Shown here: positions 1-11,073 of the stretch, in pieces
Layout of the letters: each line of letters begins with the position of its first letter
How positions within the stretch are numbered: the stretch's first letter is position 1
Origin: Tetrapyrgos nigripes
Taxonomy: Eukaryota > Basidiomycota > Agaricomycetes > Agaricales > Campanellaceae
Direction: 5' to 3'
NCBI GenBank assembly: GCA_013368315.1
Contig: JAACJM010000038.1
Span: forward strand, 461,890 to 525,889
Length of the DNA: 64,000 nucleotides
Program-made: the position numbers and the translations under genes
The notes under the pieces: model-generated
The model's database searches: none
What the model was told of the DNA's origin: nothing
The model's input: the letters and a program-made list of their open reading frames with translations, nothing else

Positions 1-2593
1 ACCCTTTCAGTTTCTTGGTTCTTGCTCCCCACTTGAAGAGGGCTGAAAGCTCGTTTATCTGAGATGTGACTGTGTTCTCTGTCATTTTTATCCTTTTTCA
101 CGGGATTACTATCTTCTCGTCTTCCATGGCCCGAATGCTGTCCTGGGTCCTTACCAATTCTTTCAGACATACTACGATGTATCAATCTGTTGCTAAATAA
201 ATGTTCACACAATGGAACTTGCAGGATGACTGACACTTGCTACTGGAGTGCAGGACTTGAGGTGACAGTATGTTGCGAGAAGAAGCGAAGAGTGTCTGAT
301 GCACATGACTGGCTTCAAGCTTGACGTCACAGGGTCGACATAGGGTTGCGCAAGGACGAAACTTACGTGCAAACAAGGCCGAAAATAGATTGTATTGAGC
401 CAGCAAAGAGAGCGTTGTGGATCATAATTTATCTTAGGTTGAGAGACCGGAGCTGCAGTGTGCACACCTTTTGCAGCACACCCATCCAGGTATCCAGAGA
501 ACTCAAGGGTAGCCAAGTAGTATTCCTTGAAGAGTGAGCCTGAAAATAGAAGCCCTCGCTGTCAGCTGTCAGTTGGTGGCATGGCACGTCCTTTTTCACA
601 CGCATATACGACAGGATACTTTCTCAAGGCTGCGAAATGGTCTACACGAAAATAGCCTATAGATGCTCGCCATCAGCCATCATTTTAGTGGCACATCCTT
701 CTTGTGCGTGCATGAAAGGATACTTTTCACAAGGATCAAGACGAGGGCACGTCTAGGGTACCACTTATCCCGCTCGACGGACCAAAACTAGAGCGCTTGT
801 GAGCTGGATAGCATTGTGGGACAGGTATATAGCAAGGTCGGTAGCATGTTTCCGTTGAAGTATGAATCCGGCCCGGTTTGAAAATTGACGCCTTACTTCA
901 TGGGGTGACCTTCATATATGCAAAAGCGCGTCACCGACATCAAACTTTGAGATGAAACTGACGCCTTCAATCAAACTCGAGTGCTTGTTTCCCAGACAAA
1001 GAAATACGACAGGCTGCAGGTATTTTCTTTCCCCGGCTTCACCCAACGGTACTAATCAGAACCCTCATAGTGACGATCAATCAGTTCACAAGGAAAGATA
1101 AAAATAAAGACCTGTATTCACAATCATGAGATACGCCCGAAATCCGGGCAACATCATCTGTACTTTTAACAGGAAGTAGACCCATCCCATCCCAGAGATT
1201 CTCTCGTTCCAAAAATCAGATCGTGACAATCTGACCACCGTCAACTCGCAAGCTTGCATTATCTTCTCTAACACTCTGCCCAACTGGCAACTGCTTCCCA
1301 ACACGGTATCATGAAGCCGACAGCGGCATCCCACCACACCACGACCGTGTTACGCAGCGTCCATACGTGGCATAGCGCGGGATGCGTTACTCGGAGAATG
1401 ACTCGGGAATTGATGGACTGGTACATGGACCGGGGCCGTTGACGTCGGCGTTGGCGAGTGGAGCGGGCTGCGTGAGGATACGGGAGGATACATTTGGTGT
1501 GGAGCCGGCATAGAATGATGATCAAGGCGCATGTTCCTACGGAGATGACAATTATAGGACGACGTTGATAGGACGACGAAGGACGGTGATGATTGGGGTT
1601 GCTGTCGGGCATGAGCAAAAATAAATCTAGGAGTTGATGATGAAGCGGCTGCGATAAGAAGAGGAAGAGGAAAGATGAAATGTATACGTAGCCAAGACGG
1701 AATAAGTGGTGTACGGATGGTGAAAAGAGCAGCGGAGAAAAACGGAACACAGAGGATAGGAGTATATAAAGGCTGGCAGGTTTGACCCAAGGGAGCAGTA
1801 CGGTAGTGTCGTTTTCTGACATAGAGTGACTTGCGTAGATGCATATACGCGATGCGATGTAGCGTGTGGCCCAGACAGCGTGGACGACGAGAAGAGACGT
1901 TAGAAGTCTTCAGCCTATAGATGGACACAGCATCTCGAGGAATGACACAGGCTTCTCGGACGGATATGATATGACGGAGATGGAAGAACGAGTGCTCGAC
2001 ACAGACGAGGAAAGTCGATATTCCACGAAGAGACAACTCGGAAGGGAAACGTCAGAAAGATAGTTGGAAAAACCTGCGAAAAGGGTCAGAAAGATATCAC
2101 GAAAAGAAGGAGGATAGCGTACTTGAGGACAGTGACGTGGCCAGCCTCCTTGTACACAGCGACGAGACGAGTAGATCACCAATCAAAAGAAGCAAGAGAG
2201 CAAGAGAGCATAGGCTAGAACCAGAAGGCAATTGAAGTACAGACAGCCATCGTTAACCAGCATCTTGAAAAATGAGACTGTCTGAGAAAGAGGAGGAGGG
2301 GAGGGGAGGGGAGGGAAGAAAGCAAGGTGGGAATCGAGGTCAAGATGGACGCGACCCCTTGAGGCTTTTTTGCGGGTGGCGTGAGATCATGAGCCAATTA
2401 TCCGATTGGCTGGAACAAATTTTGGGAAACGCACGGACCATCGATCAATATTTGGCTCAGTGCTTGTTGCAAAACAGTTGGATCAGCTACTTGAGCGTCG
2501 TCACGGTCAACTTGTCAACCAACGCGACTATGTCCAGGATCTTCCAACGTCAAGATGCCAGCCGGCGGGCCGGCTCTGTAATCTATGTTCATC
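1..2593. other. No supported gene
   Basis: Both strands carry only short, mutually overlapping open stretches without recognisable domains or clean exon-intron structure. The two longest (minus strand, 1268-1822 and 1350-2036) overlap each other in different frames, as expected by chance. A purine-rich run of GGGGA units lies near 2289-2312. Nothing else stands out. Confidence 0.5.
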
Positions 2594-2935
2594 ATGGCCT
2601 CAACAACTTTCTTATCTGTTCTGCCTCTGTTCTTGTTCAGCCTACGCTCGCAGCTGACAACATGTCTATGGATGGCGGGATGTTCTCGCGTCCGGCACGT
2701 TGAAGACTTCAAGACAACATATTCTCGTTTCACTATGGGAGGCTCTTGTTCTTTCAGGGATGGACGTCTTCATCCAATGCTGCAATATTTGGTGCCCGTA
2801 TCGTCTATTTCTATACGTAATCGTTTCACTATGGGAGGCTCTTGTTCTTTCAGGGATGGACGTCTTCATCCAATGCTGCAATATTTGGTGCCCGTATCGT
2901 CTATTTCTATACGTAATCTTAAAACGATGGGTTAA
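2594..2935 (+). CDS. Doubtful small ORF with signal-like N terminus
   Basis: The open frame from the ATG at 2594 to the stop at 2933-2935 starts with a Met, a few polar residues and then a Leu/Phe-rich stretch (about residues 4-18) that resembles a secretion signal. The remainder is unlike any family I know. It contains two identical 32-residue blocks because a 96-bp tandem duplication (2725-2916) is in frame. It may be a first exon of a broken gene or a chance frame. A further open stretch at about 3022-3163, after a possible acceptor (TTCTTCAG), reads in a protein-like way but could not be joined to it. Confidence 0.2.
   Translation: MASTTFLSVLPLFLFSLRSQLTTCLWMAGCSRVRHVEDFKTTYSRFTMGGSCSFRDGRLHPMLQYLVPVSSISIRNRFTMGGSCSFRDGRLHPMLQYLVPVSSISIRNLKTMG
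2725..2916. repeat. Perfect 96-bp tandem duplication
   Basis: Unit 1 (2725-2820) and unit 2 (2821-2916) are identical base for base. They begin TCGTTTCACTATGGGAGG and end CTATACGTAA. The length is a multiple of three, so the local frame is kept. Zero divergence means the duplication is recent, or is an assembly artefact. Confidence 0.95.
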
Positions 2936-4850
2936 TGCGTGCCCAGGTTTTCACAGAAGAAAGTATGACAGTCGTATAAGCTAAGTACTCTCTGACACGC
3001 TAGCGTTTTTCGTTTCTTCAGAGCTCAGATTATCTACGCCAATCAACTCAACCATTCCAAACCCAACGGTCAGGCCAACGTCGTTACTCCAGATTCTCAA
3101 GCACCAGGACTCTTAAACATCACGTTCACTCACATGCGTTTTGCACCTCCCTTCTTCTTAACGTAGTCTTTGGTAACAAGGAAGCAAAGAGATGGTAGTT
3201 TGCGCTGAGACATGAAATCTAGCGTACAGAGGTTGGTTGCGTACAAGTAGAGCAACAGGGCAAAAAATACTATGAGGACGTTGTGCTCAGACGAGTAGAC
3301 GTACGTTTTATGCACCTAATCTTATACTTCGATTGGTTTAGATACCTATGTACAATTTCAAATACTCTTTCAGAACCAAGTTTCCACAAATTTCAGTGTG
3401 ACTGTAATGGAACGACGTAAGTATCTTGTATTCTGTTTCTTTGAGTTTGCTACGTCTCAATCTACCGTAATTGCAATGAAATTGATGCTTCGGGCATCCG
3501 TTTTCTCTTTCTTTCTTTCCTTTTCTACAACATTCTGATGAAAGTTCCGTTCTATTCTAGATAGTTCTAATGACTCACTGATTACATATATAAGTATCTT
3601 GGTATGTACTCTTGTAATAACCTTTCCTACCTCGCAATACACATTTGTGTTTGAACCTTACATCTTGACTGATTGTAAGTCGGCATCCTTAGTAACGCGC
3701 AAGCTTGCTTAGTGTGCTGTTTCTTGACCTTGACTGACGCCCGCGTGCTCACCAAGTGCTCAAGAACCTGGTATTTCACGGTAACGCGAAAGCTTGCCTT
3801 GATTCAGTACCTTTCTCACTACTTAATCATCTTAGAGTCTCCTGAACCCGAACCAAATCAGCGGTTCTTTTACAGTGACCGCCCCTGAACCCTCATAATA
3901 ACCATCGCCAGCGCTCGGTGAACCAACCACCGTCGCTAGCCAGACACCTCCGACAGCGGTTTACCGTTACAATCCTGGACCAAGAAAATTAGTACAGACC
4001 GAGTATAATTAGTGTTTGGACTTCTCAGATATTTTCATCAAATAACGGTAGTACTTGAAGAGTAGATTAATTTGAGCTGAGATATTGTCCCAAGTTGAAA
4101 CTCTTGAGAGTAAACGTTTAATGGTAAGTGATATGCCCTGAACTCCCGGTCAGAAAATTCTGAGGAGATTTCGATCACATAAATCCTGACGACTGCGGGC
4201 CATCCACCTGCTCATGTACTCGGTATACCTGGTCTAAGGGTGTTCAAATGGCGGATGTCCAAAGGACAGCGAGCAATCTTTCTAACTGAAATTTTCCTTC
4301 AATCAAGTTTGATGATTCATGAAGTCTCTGATATCGAACTACTTCTTCGTACTTACCGATATTAGTTCTTGTTTAATGCAATACCCACTTGTGTACAGCG
4401 GCGTACTATGCATTTATGCGAAAATTTCTGAGTTTCATCATACAAAAACGGGAACGTAAGTAGTGGCAGGCAGGCAGCGGTGTGGTGGATAAGATCCTAG
4501 GGCTACACAGTGCAGTCTTGAGATAGTGTCTTAGCCAATTCAGGAAGGTCGCAACTGAAATTTTGTGGCGAATGAGGTATGGTGGCAACTCAAGCTCGCA
4601 ACTAAGATGATTTGTGGCGGATGATGGAATGATGCATATTCCAAGACGGGCCGCAACTAATTATCGTCTGTTGATCTAGCTTCTGGCATATTGGATGAAA
4701 TTGAGTAGAAACATCCTACTGTACGCCGAAGCTCATCCTAAAGAGGCGGTTCTGCATACTTTGCCAGTGAATCGGAATAAAGCCCCTGATTTGATTAAGC
4801 ATGTCAGAGTATCAGCTGCACTTGTAAATGTCTTTGAGGAGTCTGAGCTT
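2936..4850. other. Intergenic, no gene supported
   Basis: No frame longer than about 60 codons shows protein-like features. The only candidate exon is the short stretch near 3022-3163 mentioned under the preceding ORF. Two short similar sequences (TAACGCGCAAGCTTGC near 3694 and TAACGCGAAAGCTTGC near 3782) are spaced about 88 bp apart. Confidence 0.5.
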
Positions 4851-4860
4851 TGACTGACCG

Positions 4861-4868
4861 TATAAAAG
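4861..4868 (+). promoter_or_regulatory. TATA box of the secreted-protein gene
   Basis: The sequence TATAAAAG begins 94 bp upstream of the ATG at 4955, a normal position for a fungal TATA element with a short 5' leader. Confidence 0.55.
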
Positions 4869-4954
4869 CTGACCTGGATCGATTGAGGGTAGGATCTCAG
4901 AGCCCATTCAACTTTGAACAGGCACTCTACTCACCGAAAGCTCGACCATTAACC

Positions 4955-5891
4955 ATGTTCTCCTCTACCAAATTCTCTGCTCTCTCTGCTCTCACTGTTG
5001 CTCTCATCGCTGGGAGTGTCCTTGATGGCGTCAATGCTGAGGACCACACAATTACATTCACCAACAAGTGCGTTCAATCCTCATAAAAATGGCATTCTTC
5101 GGAAAGTTTATTCTGATTTATTCCTCGTCTTATCCACGTATATCAGTTGCGGTCGCGGAACTGTAAGTACTACCAGTTCGTCTTTCAGCTCCTGTTTGGC
5201 AGCTTACAATACCGTGACATATTCCCTTTAGCCCAAACTGATCCAAGGCGGAAGTACTCTCCACTCTGGAGGTGGCGATTACACGAGCCAGGGACCGCTG
5301 ATTTCAGCAATCGCGTGAGTGCTTCAGGTCAGTGTCACTTATTAAGGACAACTTTAATGATCTCTACGTCTATGTAGTTATCTCCAAACTGGTAATTGCG
5401 GTTTGAATGGCGAAAATTGTTTGATAGTGGAGACTACCCTCAAGAATCCCACTCCCGGCCAGCCTGGAAGCGGATCAAGCACTGATTTGAGTCTCATTCC
5501 CCCGTAAGTCCTTACTGGCTTTCAATGAATACAGTACATACCGTTTACTAATCTCGTCTCATATATTACCTAGTCATGCGTACAACGACGTCCCGATCAA
5601 GTTTGGATATCGTAACGGATGTGGCGGAGCTGGGAAGGGATGTGGGTCCTTCTTTTGTCATTTCTTCTCGTTATTCTGAGCCCTAATTTGGGGCAATACT
5701 GATCCAATTTACTGTAGGTGGTAGACCCGGCTGCGACGACGCTTTCCATACGCCCAATGAGACGAATAAGCAGGTTGCTTGTCAGACCAATAATGTAAGT
5801 CCCTTAGCTGATTCCTTCCTCAATGATATATTGACCATGAATTTTTGCGGTGAATGTACAGGTCGATCTTCATATCATCTTCTGCCCTTGA
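4955..5891 (+). CDS. Small secreted protein, basidiomycete glycopeptide type
   Basis: Seven exons give one continuous frame of 170 residues: 4955-5067, 5147-5162, 5232-5314, 5378-5503, 5574-5641, 5718-5794 and 5862-5891. All introns are short and GT-AG. Residues 1 to about 24 form a signal peptide (Ser/Ala/Leu-rich, ending VNA-ED). The mature part starts with an ITFTN-NCGRGTPKLIQGG pattern and carries paired Cys residues, a SSTDLSLIPPHAY segment and a Cys near the end (IIFCP). This pattern matches the short secreted glycopeptide proteins common in agaricomycetes, distantly thaumatin-like; that link is from memory of the family. The 16-nt second exon completes the NCGRGT motif, which confirms the splicing. 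A TATA box sits 94 bp upstream of the ATG. The role in the cell wall or outside the cell is unknown. Confidence 0.78.
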
Positions 5892-6474
5892 GTACGCTGA
5901 ACGCTGAATCAGATTTGAAGATTCTCTGAAGCGAATGTTTGAAAGAATACACAGATATATACTTTTTCTTTATGTACACTGTGCTCTTTCGTCAGAGAGT
6001 CATCTGAACTCATATGCTCGATTGAATTTGCGCGTCGACCCGGGCCTGGTCTTCTGTGACTACTGTAACGACATGGAATAGGGCAGATCCCTATTCCAGG
6101 TGCCCCCTCCAAAAAATAGTGTCATCCCCTCGACACTCTTCAACCCAACAGAAATGAAAGAACGGAAAGAAAAGAAAAAAAACAAAAATAAAAAATTGCC
6201 ACACGACGTTGATGTAGCCTTTTCATTTTTCACTAAACTACATATGCGGCCCGGATCAGGATACGTATTGTACTTGAAGTGGCATCACATGGATTACGGT
6301 GAGTGGCTAAGTCCCTGTGAGCATTGATCATCTGTTGACCATGCCAATTTGATTCATAGTCGATCTGAACGTCTCAATGCATTCACTGATTGATCAACCT
6401 TCAATCACATTTGATTAAACGTCTGCAATGACATTTCGAGGTTCAAGGCAAGTTCAAGGCTTTGGTTTCTGGAG
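5892..6474. other. Intergenic
   Basis: This stretch holds the downstream region of the secreted-protein gene. It includes an A-rich run (about 6160-6195) and no supported gene. Confidence 0.5.
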
Positions 6475-7081
6475 CAGTGTTGCCGCGGTCCGGGTCGGGC
6501 CTGGCCCTCGTCAAATTTCCTGGCCCTTGACCCGACCCTCGGGTCAGGCCAGGGCCAGTGGCTGTGTTGACCCTGTGGGCCAGGGTCGGGTCAGGTCGGG
6601 CCAGGTCCGCACCTATTTTTTTCAGGTATTTTTTTTTTCTTAAAAGACTTCCTAGAAGAATGCATAGACATTGGAGTACCCTTTTCATGTATGTATCCTA
6701 CTTGTATATACACTATTCGAGATCCAAATCAGCGAGAAGTGTCGGATCTATTGCTGTAGAGAGCGTGTACAATCTCGGAACCTGCCGAGTACTGCTCTTT
6801 TCGACTGTATACTTGATTACAAAGGTGAGCATTCATTGTACTTTGTAGATAAGTACATCAGAATATTCACCAAAACCATTTTGGTTGACCAAAATAGGTC
6901 ATACCGATATCCAAGGTCCAAGAGGGCTGACCCCGGGTCGGCCTCCTCTCCAACACCCGGCCCTTGACCCGACCCTCGAGGGTCGGGCCAGGCCAGGGCC
7001 AGTGGCTGTGACTGGCCCTCGGGGTCGGTCCGGGGTCGGGTCAGGGCCACTGAGGTCGTGGCTTGGACCGCGGCAACACTG
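6475..7081. mobile_element. hAT-type MITE, 607 bp, with 8-bp target duplication
   Basis: The two ends are perfect 17-bp inverted repeats: CAGTGTTGCCGCGGTCC at 6475-6491 and its reverse complement at 7065-7081. They are flanked by a perfect 8-bp direct repeat TTCTGGAG (6467-6474 and 7082-7089). An 8-bp target duplication with CAGTGTTG termini is the signature of the hAT superfamily. The subterminal 140 bp on each side are very GC-rich and share direct modules (GGCCCTTGACCCGACCCTCG, then a CCAGGGCCAGTGGCTGTG block), around an AT-rich core (about 6615-6920). No transposase frame is present, so it is non-autonomous. Open frames inside it are compositional artefacts. Confidence 0.93.
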
Positions 7082-7089
7082 TTCTGGAG

Positions 7090-7856
7090 AGATGATCAAA
7101 GGCTCACTTGTAGTATTCTAATTTTTGCTCATTCATGTTATTGATCAGGATTGTGTCAATGTAGTAGGAAGTACAAGGTAGATAAGCTATGTACAGAAAC
7201 AATAGTGATCAAGTTTTCGGCAGACTTGATCAGGAGGCGCATGTTGCAAATTTACAGTCACCCTAAAATTGCAGATAACGATATTGCATTGCTGAAGGTT
7301 AAGATTGTGATAGTACCCGTATGGACCGAATGCTGCTTCATGTTAAGCTCGGAGATCTGTGCATTTGTGATGGACTAGGAGAAAACACCTGGTGCCTGGT
7401 AAGCTTAATTTTAGATCAAGATCTGGGGTCAAGACTTATCTGTTCGAATCTTGCGTACGCGTCAGCACAGTAAGATGGATAGACAGATGGATAGATAGTA
7501 AGAAGTTGATACTGTCAGCCCTCTGGAGGTAACCACTTATAAGATGATGTCCCATACTCTCTTGCAGGAAACACCCCCCCACTCCCTCACTGAAAACGAT
7601 TTCGAATGCCAGGGCAAAAAGATCGGACCCGTAATGGAGGTACTACTGTTCATAATACTTCACAAAGTACTACTTCATAACTACCTATCTCAGGCAATAA
7701 CTATAATAATAACGGACACTTCTGTGGCAGCATTGTGGGTGGAAAGGGGCATACCCAGAACAACAGTAGGCTTCTTCAACATCTGATGTTACAGCAAGAC
7801 AATGAACCCTCATTTGTAGATGGTTTTCAGATCATGAGCCTGAGAGTAAGTACGAA
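7090..7856. other. Intergenic
   Basis: No supported gene. A short GATA/GATG microsatellite (about 7473-7500) is present. Confidence 0.45.
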
Positions 7857-7902
7857 ACGAACGTGACAAATTTTTATCAAAAACAATATGAACCACCGAG
7901 AT

Positions 7903-9449
7903 CTAAGCTAGACAGACTCGAAGGATATCTGCCTTCGCACAGTGCGATTCTCCTCCAAGATCGTCATCAAATTTTTGATCGCCTTCGGCAGCCTGCTGCC
8001 CAGCGTCTTTGCCTCGAGCCACAGTGTCTTGTACGTTCTCAATGCTGATCCCAAGGGCAACTCGAACGATGATGAATGTTGGAGCTATTCCCTACGGTGC
8101 AATGTGAAGATGAGATCTCATTTGAGGGGTTGACTGAGAAGAGAGGCTGAGCGTGCTTACAACAATTTGGATGAGTACTGGAATAAAATCACCAGGCAAG
8201 TCCGAGTTGCTGTCTAGAGCAATGAATACCACTATTGCAGGTATAAGAGCCAGCGGGTAGAGGATACCGGACTCAAGGCTGTATTATACATACTTGTCAG
8301 TATATAGGAGCGGCATTATCAGAGAATTCTAGAAATTCTGACATACCATACTGCAAGTGTACGACTGGTCAATGTCAGCTTCTTGGTCCCCATGAATTTC
8401 GCAGCTTGACGGCCAATCCACCAGATTCTTCCAACTTGAGAAAAAGGAGATGATTAAAAAATTTTCTGCATGGTCAGATAAACGCACCAATCATCAATGG
8501 AATAAAGAGATTTGTGAAAAAATTGACAGCTGTGAATGATTTGAGGGTGAGCTTTCCAAGGATCTCCATGTTTTTTACAGTAATGTGGTCTGATAAATCC
8601 AACTTGAAATGATTCGAAAGCAAAACTTTGGCTTCAACTGCTCCTGATATTGCGCTCACTATCCCTAGAACTGCGCAGTAATAGTATTTGACACTGAGAT
8701 GAAGAAAAAATAAATTCAGGTGGTACCACTTACTGTTGTTGACCACCGAAATCAATAGTGGAAATATTAAGACTTTCTTAGATCCCCAGATTTTGCAGCA
8801 CCTATGAATCTACAGTCAAAGTGTTAGTTGTTTAATTTCACTGGATTTTTTAGAAGACATGCTTACCAAAATGAAGTCAGAAATTGCACTTTCCAAAGAT
8901 TAGACATGTTTCAAATGCAGTAAAATAGGGAGGGTCACTTGGCCAATACGTAGAGTCCAGCAAGAGACAGCCTGTCATTGAAATTAATAATTCATACAGG
9001 AGGAGTCAGTAGCAGCGCTTATCGTGATATCCACTCAATGACAAAATGAGGATCATTCGCTGAGGCAGACTCCTGCGAAAGCAGTGATTCTGACAGTCTG
9101 ACATTCACACTGCTCTCAACGCAATTAAGAATGAAGCCCAGAGTTGCGATTGTGAACAACGCGGTCATAGTGATCTGATGCATCTTTTTGATTTCCCCTC
9201 TTTTATGCCGCATGATGTAGATGCAAAGTCCAAACAAAATCACATGTGCACCTGTTAAGATGAGCAAAAGGAAGTTAACAATGATAGCTCACTTGTAGGG
9301 ATTCTGCTTACCATAGAATAAGGTGCAAAGCTAGTAGACGTCAAGCAGTTGCCAGACTGAATTCAAAAGTTTGTAACCAATGAAGAGTAACTGCCACATA
9401 CCATGGAACAGAGATAGATAAGAACAAAAGAGTAATAGAATTCATCCAT
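7903..9449 (-). pseudogene. Seven-helix membrane protein, copy A, damaged
   Basis: Ten exons correspond one-to-one with intact copy B: 9402-9449, 9312-9330, 9023-9251, 8939-8971, 8867-8888, 8734-8809, 8488-8670, 8347-8434, 8161-8278 and 7903-8091. Family motifs are visible in order: an N-terminal FVLIYL helix, RHKR loop, LANAISDFIL-IHRC helix, GRIWWIG, LESGILYPLAL and the C-terminal GIAPTFIIVRVALGI. This organisation is typical of a large, uncharacterised basidiomycete family of multipass membrane proteins. Two lesions are seen. The donor of exon 3 reads GATAAGC instead of copy B's GTAAGC (position 9021-9022), giving an in-frame TAA if unspliced. One extra base in the last exon shifts the C terminus out of the frame used in copy B. 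It is probably non-functional, unless an alternative donor is used. Confidence 0.75.
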
Positions 9450-9671
9450 AATCGGGAGACGAGGAAGGTAGCAGTTAGGTCGGAGAGATACTGAGCTGGT
9501 AAAAGGATGGGAGATGGCTTTTATGAAGTGAAGAGTGCCCTAGATCAACCAAGTTATATTTGGTCGTACCACTATCATGATTCAGGTTGTCAGAATGGAG
9601 CTTCCGTAACAGATATCATCGCGGCATTGGAAGGGATAGTCAAAAATAGGGCTCCTGTTGTTCAAGTACTA

Positions 9672-10063
9672 AGAGCCTGTTCGGCAGTATCAGGACAGGT
9701 TTTTCGGCTCATTACCAGGAGTGGCAAAGGGGGCCACTGCAGTAGCAGCAGTTTCATGGACAACTCGTTTGTAACCTCCTCCCTTCTCAGCGGTCGGGTT
9801 CTGATCATTATAGGACTTGATGAGTGCCACTAGTTCTTTGTCATTCCACCTGTTGGGAGGCTTTTTGGGAGCTCGAGTGGAAGTAGTACTGTTCTCTGCT
9901 GCTGTGTTGGGACCATAGAGCTGGTTGCGCTGCGTCGCGGTGAAAAATGATCACAAAGTCACAAAATCTGGTATTCGTATCTAGTTACCAGAATTACTAT
10001 ATAAGGCTACACACGGCTAGGATAAAATCCGTCAGGATGTCCTGATACTTCCAAACAGGCTCT
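9672..10063. mobile_element. 392-bp MITE with Myb/SANT-like coding remnant
   Basis: The termini are inverted repeats: AGAGCCTGTTCGGCAGTATC at 9672 and, at the right end, the reverse complement of AGAGCCTGTTTGGAAGTATC. They match at 24 of 26 bases. TA is found at both borders (9670-9671 and 10064-10065), and the paralogous flank at about 12800 has a single GGTACTAGG, i.e. the empty site. The terminal sequence resembles PIF/Harbinger-Tourist ends (GNGCCTGTTCGG), which normally make TNA duplications; the duplication seen here supports only TA. On the minus strand (about 9700-9915) an open stretch reads RWNDKELVALIKSYN followed by a GGGYKRVV segment. This resembles a Myb/SANT-like DNA-binding domain, as carried by Harbinger elements. 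Confidence 0.75.
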
Positions 10064-10263
10064 TAGTAAGTAACTTGATGAACGAAAGTACTGCCTCGGT
10101 ACCTTGAATATAGCGACTGAGTTCCTGACTCAAGCGTGGCACAGAGGAAGAGCTCAGCTTTTGTCTCTGTGAAACTGCAGGGAAATGAGCCTCACAATCA
10201 GTCGCTCTGCAAGAATATTGATATATCATTATAATGAGCAAAAAAGATTTCATCAAAAAAGAT

Positions 10264-10305
10264 CGCCCACTGACCCACTGATTGGTTCGAACAACCGACC
10301 TCACC
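10264..10305 (-). pseudogene. tRNA 3'-half relic
   Basis: On the minus strand this reads a T-arm (GGTTG, loop TTCGAAC, CAATC) preceded by TGGTGAGGTC, exactly as in the functional tRNA-Thr at 13759-13854. It is followed by CAGTGGG-type acceptor sequence and a T-run. The 5' half (acceptor strand, D-arm) is missing. It lies in unit A of the segmental duplication. Confidence 0.6.
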
Positions 10306-10669
10306 AATCGTAAGTAAAGTACATATGATATCATCATTGAGACTAAGTTTCCATAACATGCAACCGTCATTTCAAGGTAAACTGGAGACACTATCATGTA
10401 GTACTAGTACTAGCATGTAGAACAAGCCAAACTTGGGTCGAGGAATGTCAGGACAACGGTCATGGTGGCCACTCCGAGTCCGGGCTGGATTAAACAACTG
10501 ACTACCGACTTCAAACTGCAAGAACTAAGCACTGGCAGGCGACTACGCATAGAAGACTGCTGGAGAGCCTGAAGAGGGAGGAACAAGGAGAGGTGGAGAA
10601 AAGGATAAGGTCGGCGGGGTAGCCTCAGGAGTATGGAGAATAATCAATAAATAATGAGGCGTTCCATGG

Positions 10670-10860
10670 CAGATATCATCGTGGCATTGGAAGGGATAAT
10701 CAAAAATAAGGCACCTCTCTGTTCAAGTACCAAGTAATTGTGATGAATGAAGGGAGATGGCTTTTATGAAGCGAAGAGACCTAGATCAACTAAGGCATAT
10801 TTGGTTGTATCACTATCATGATTCAGATTGTCAAGAGAGGGCTTCCGTGACAGACGACAG
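10670..10860. repeat. Third, rearranged partial copy of the promoter region
   Basis: The block GCAGATATCATCGTGGCATT with the following 50 bases precedes the block GGGAGATGGCTTTTATGAAG to CTTCCGTGACAGA. In the two complete units (about 9507-9670 and 12640-12800) the order is reversed. It is the junction of two partial copies and a trace of unequal exchange. Confidence 0.7.
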
Positions 10861-11073
10861 AACCTGCTTGATCAACGGTCAACCCTCAAACCTGGCGCGA
10901 CCGGTTGTATAAGCTTGAACCTTTTCCTGAAATTTTCAATCCTTACAGTCATTATGCTTGAGTTTGGTGAAGAGTTTAGCTTCATACTGAGCATAGTGAT
11001 TCATGAGCCCGACAGCACGAAACGAACGTAACAAAGTTTTATCCAAAACAAGAGTCAACCACCGAGATCTAAG

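Noticed and set aside
1268..2036. Two overlapping minus-strand frames of 184 and 228 codons
   Set aside because: They overlap in different frames, have no domains and no plausible splice structure.
6428..7121. Several Gly/Arg/Pro-rich frames on both strands
   Set aside because: They lie in the GC-rich ends of the hAT MITE and reflect composition.
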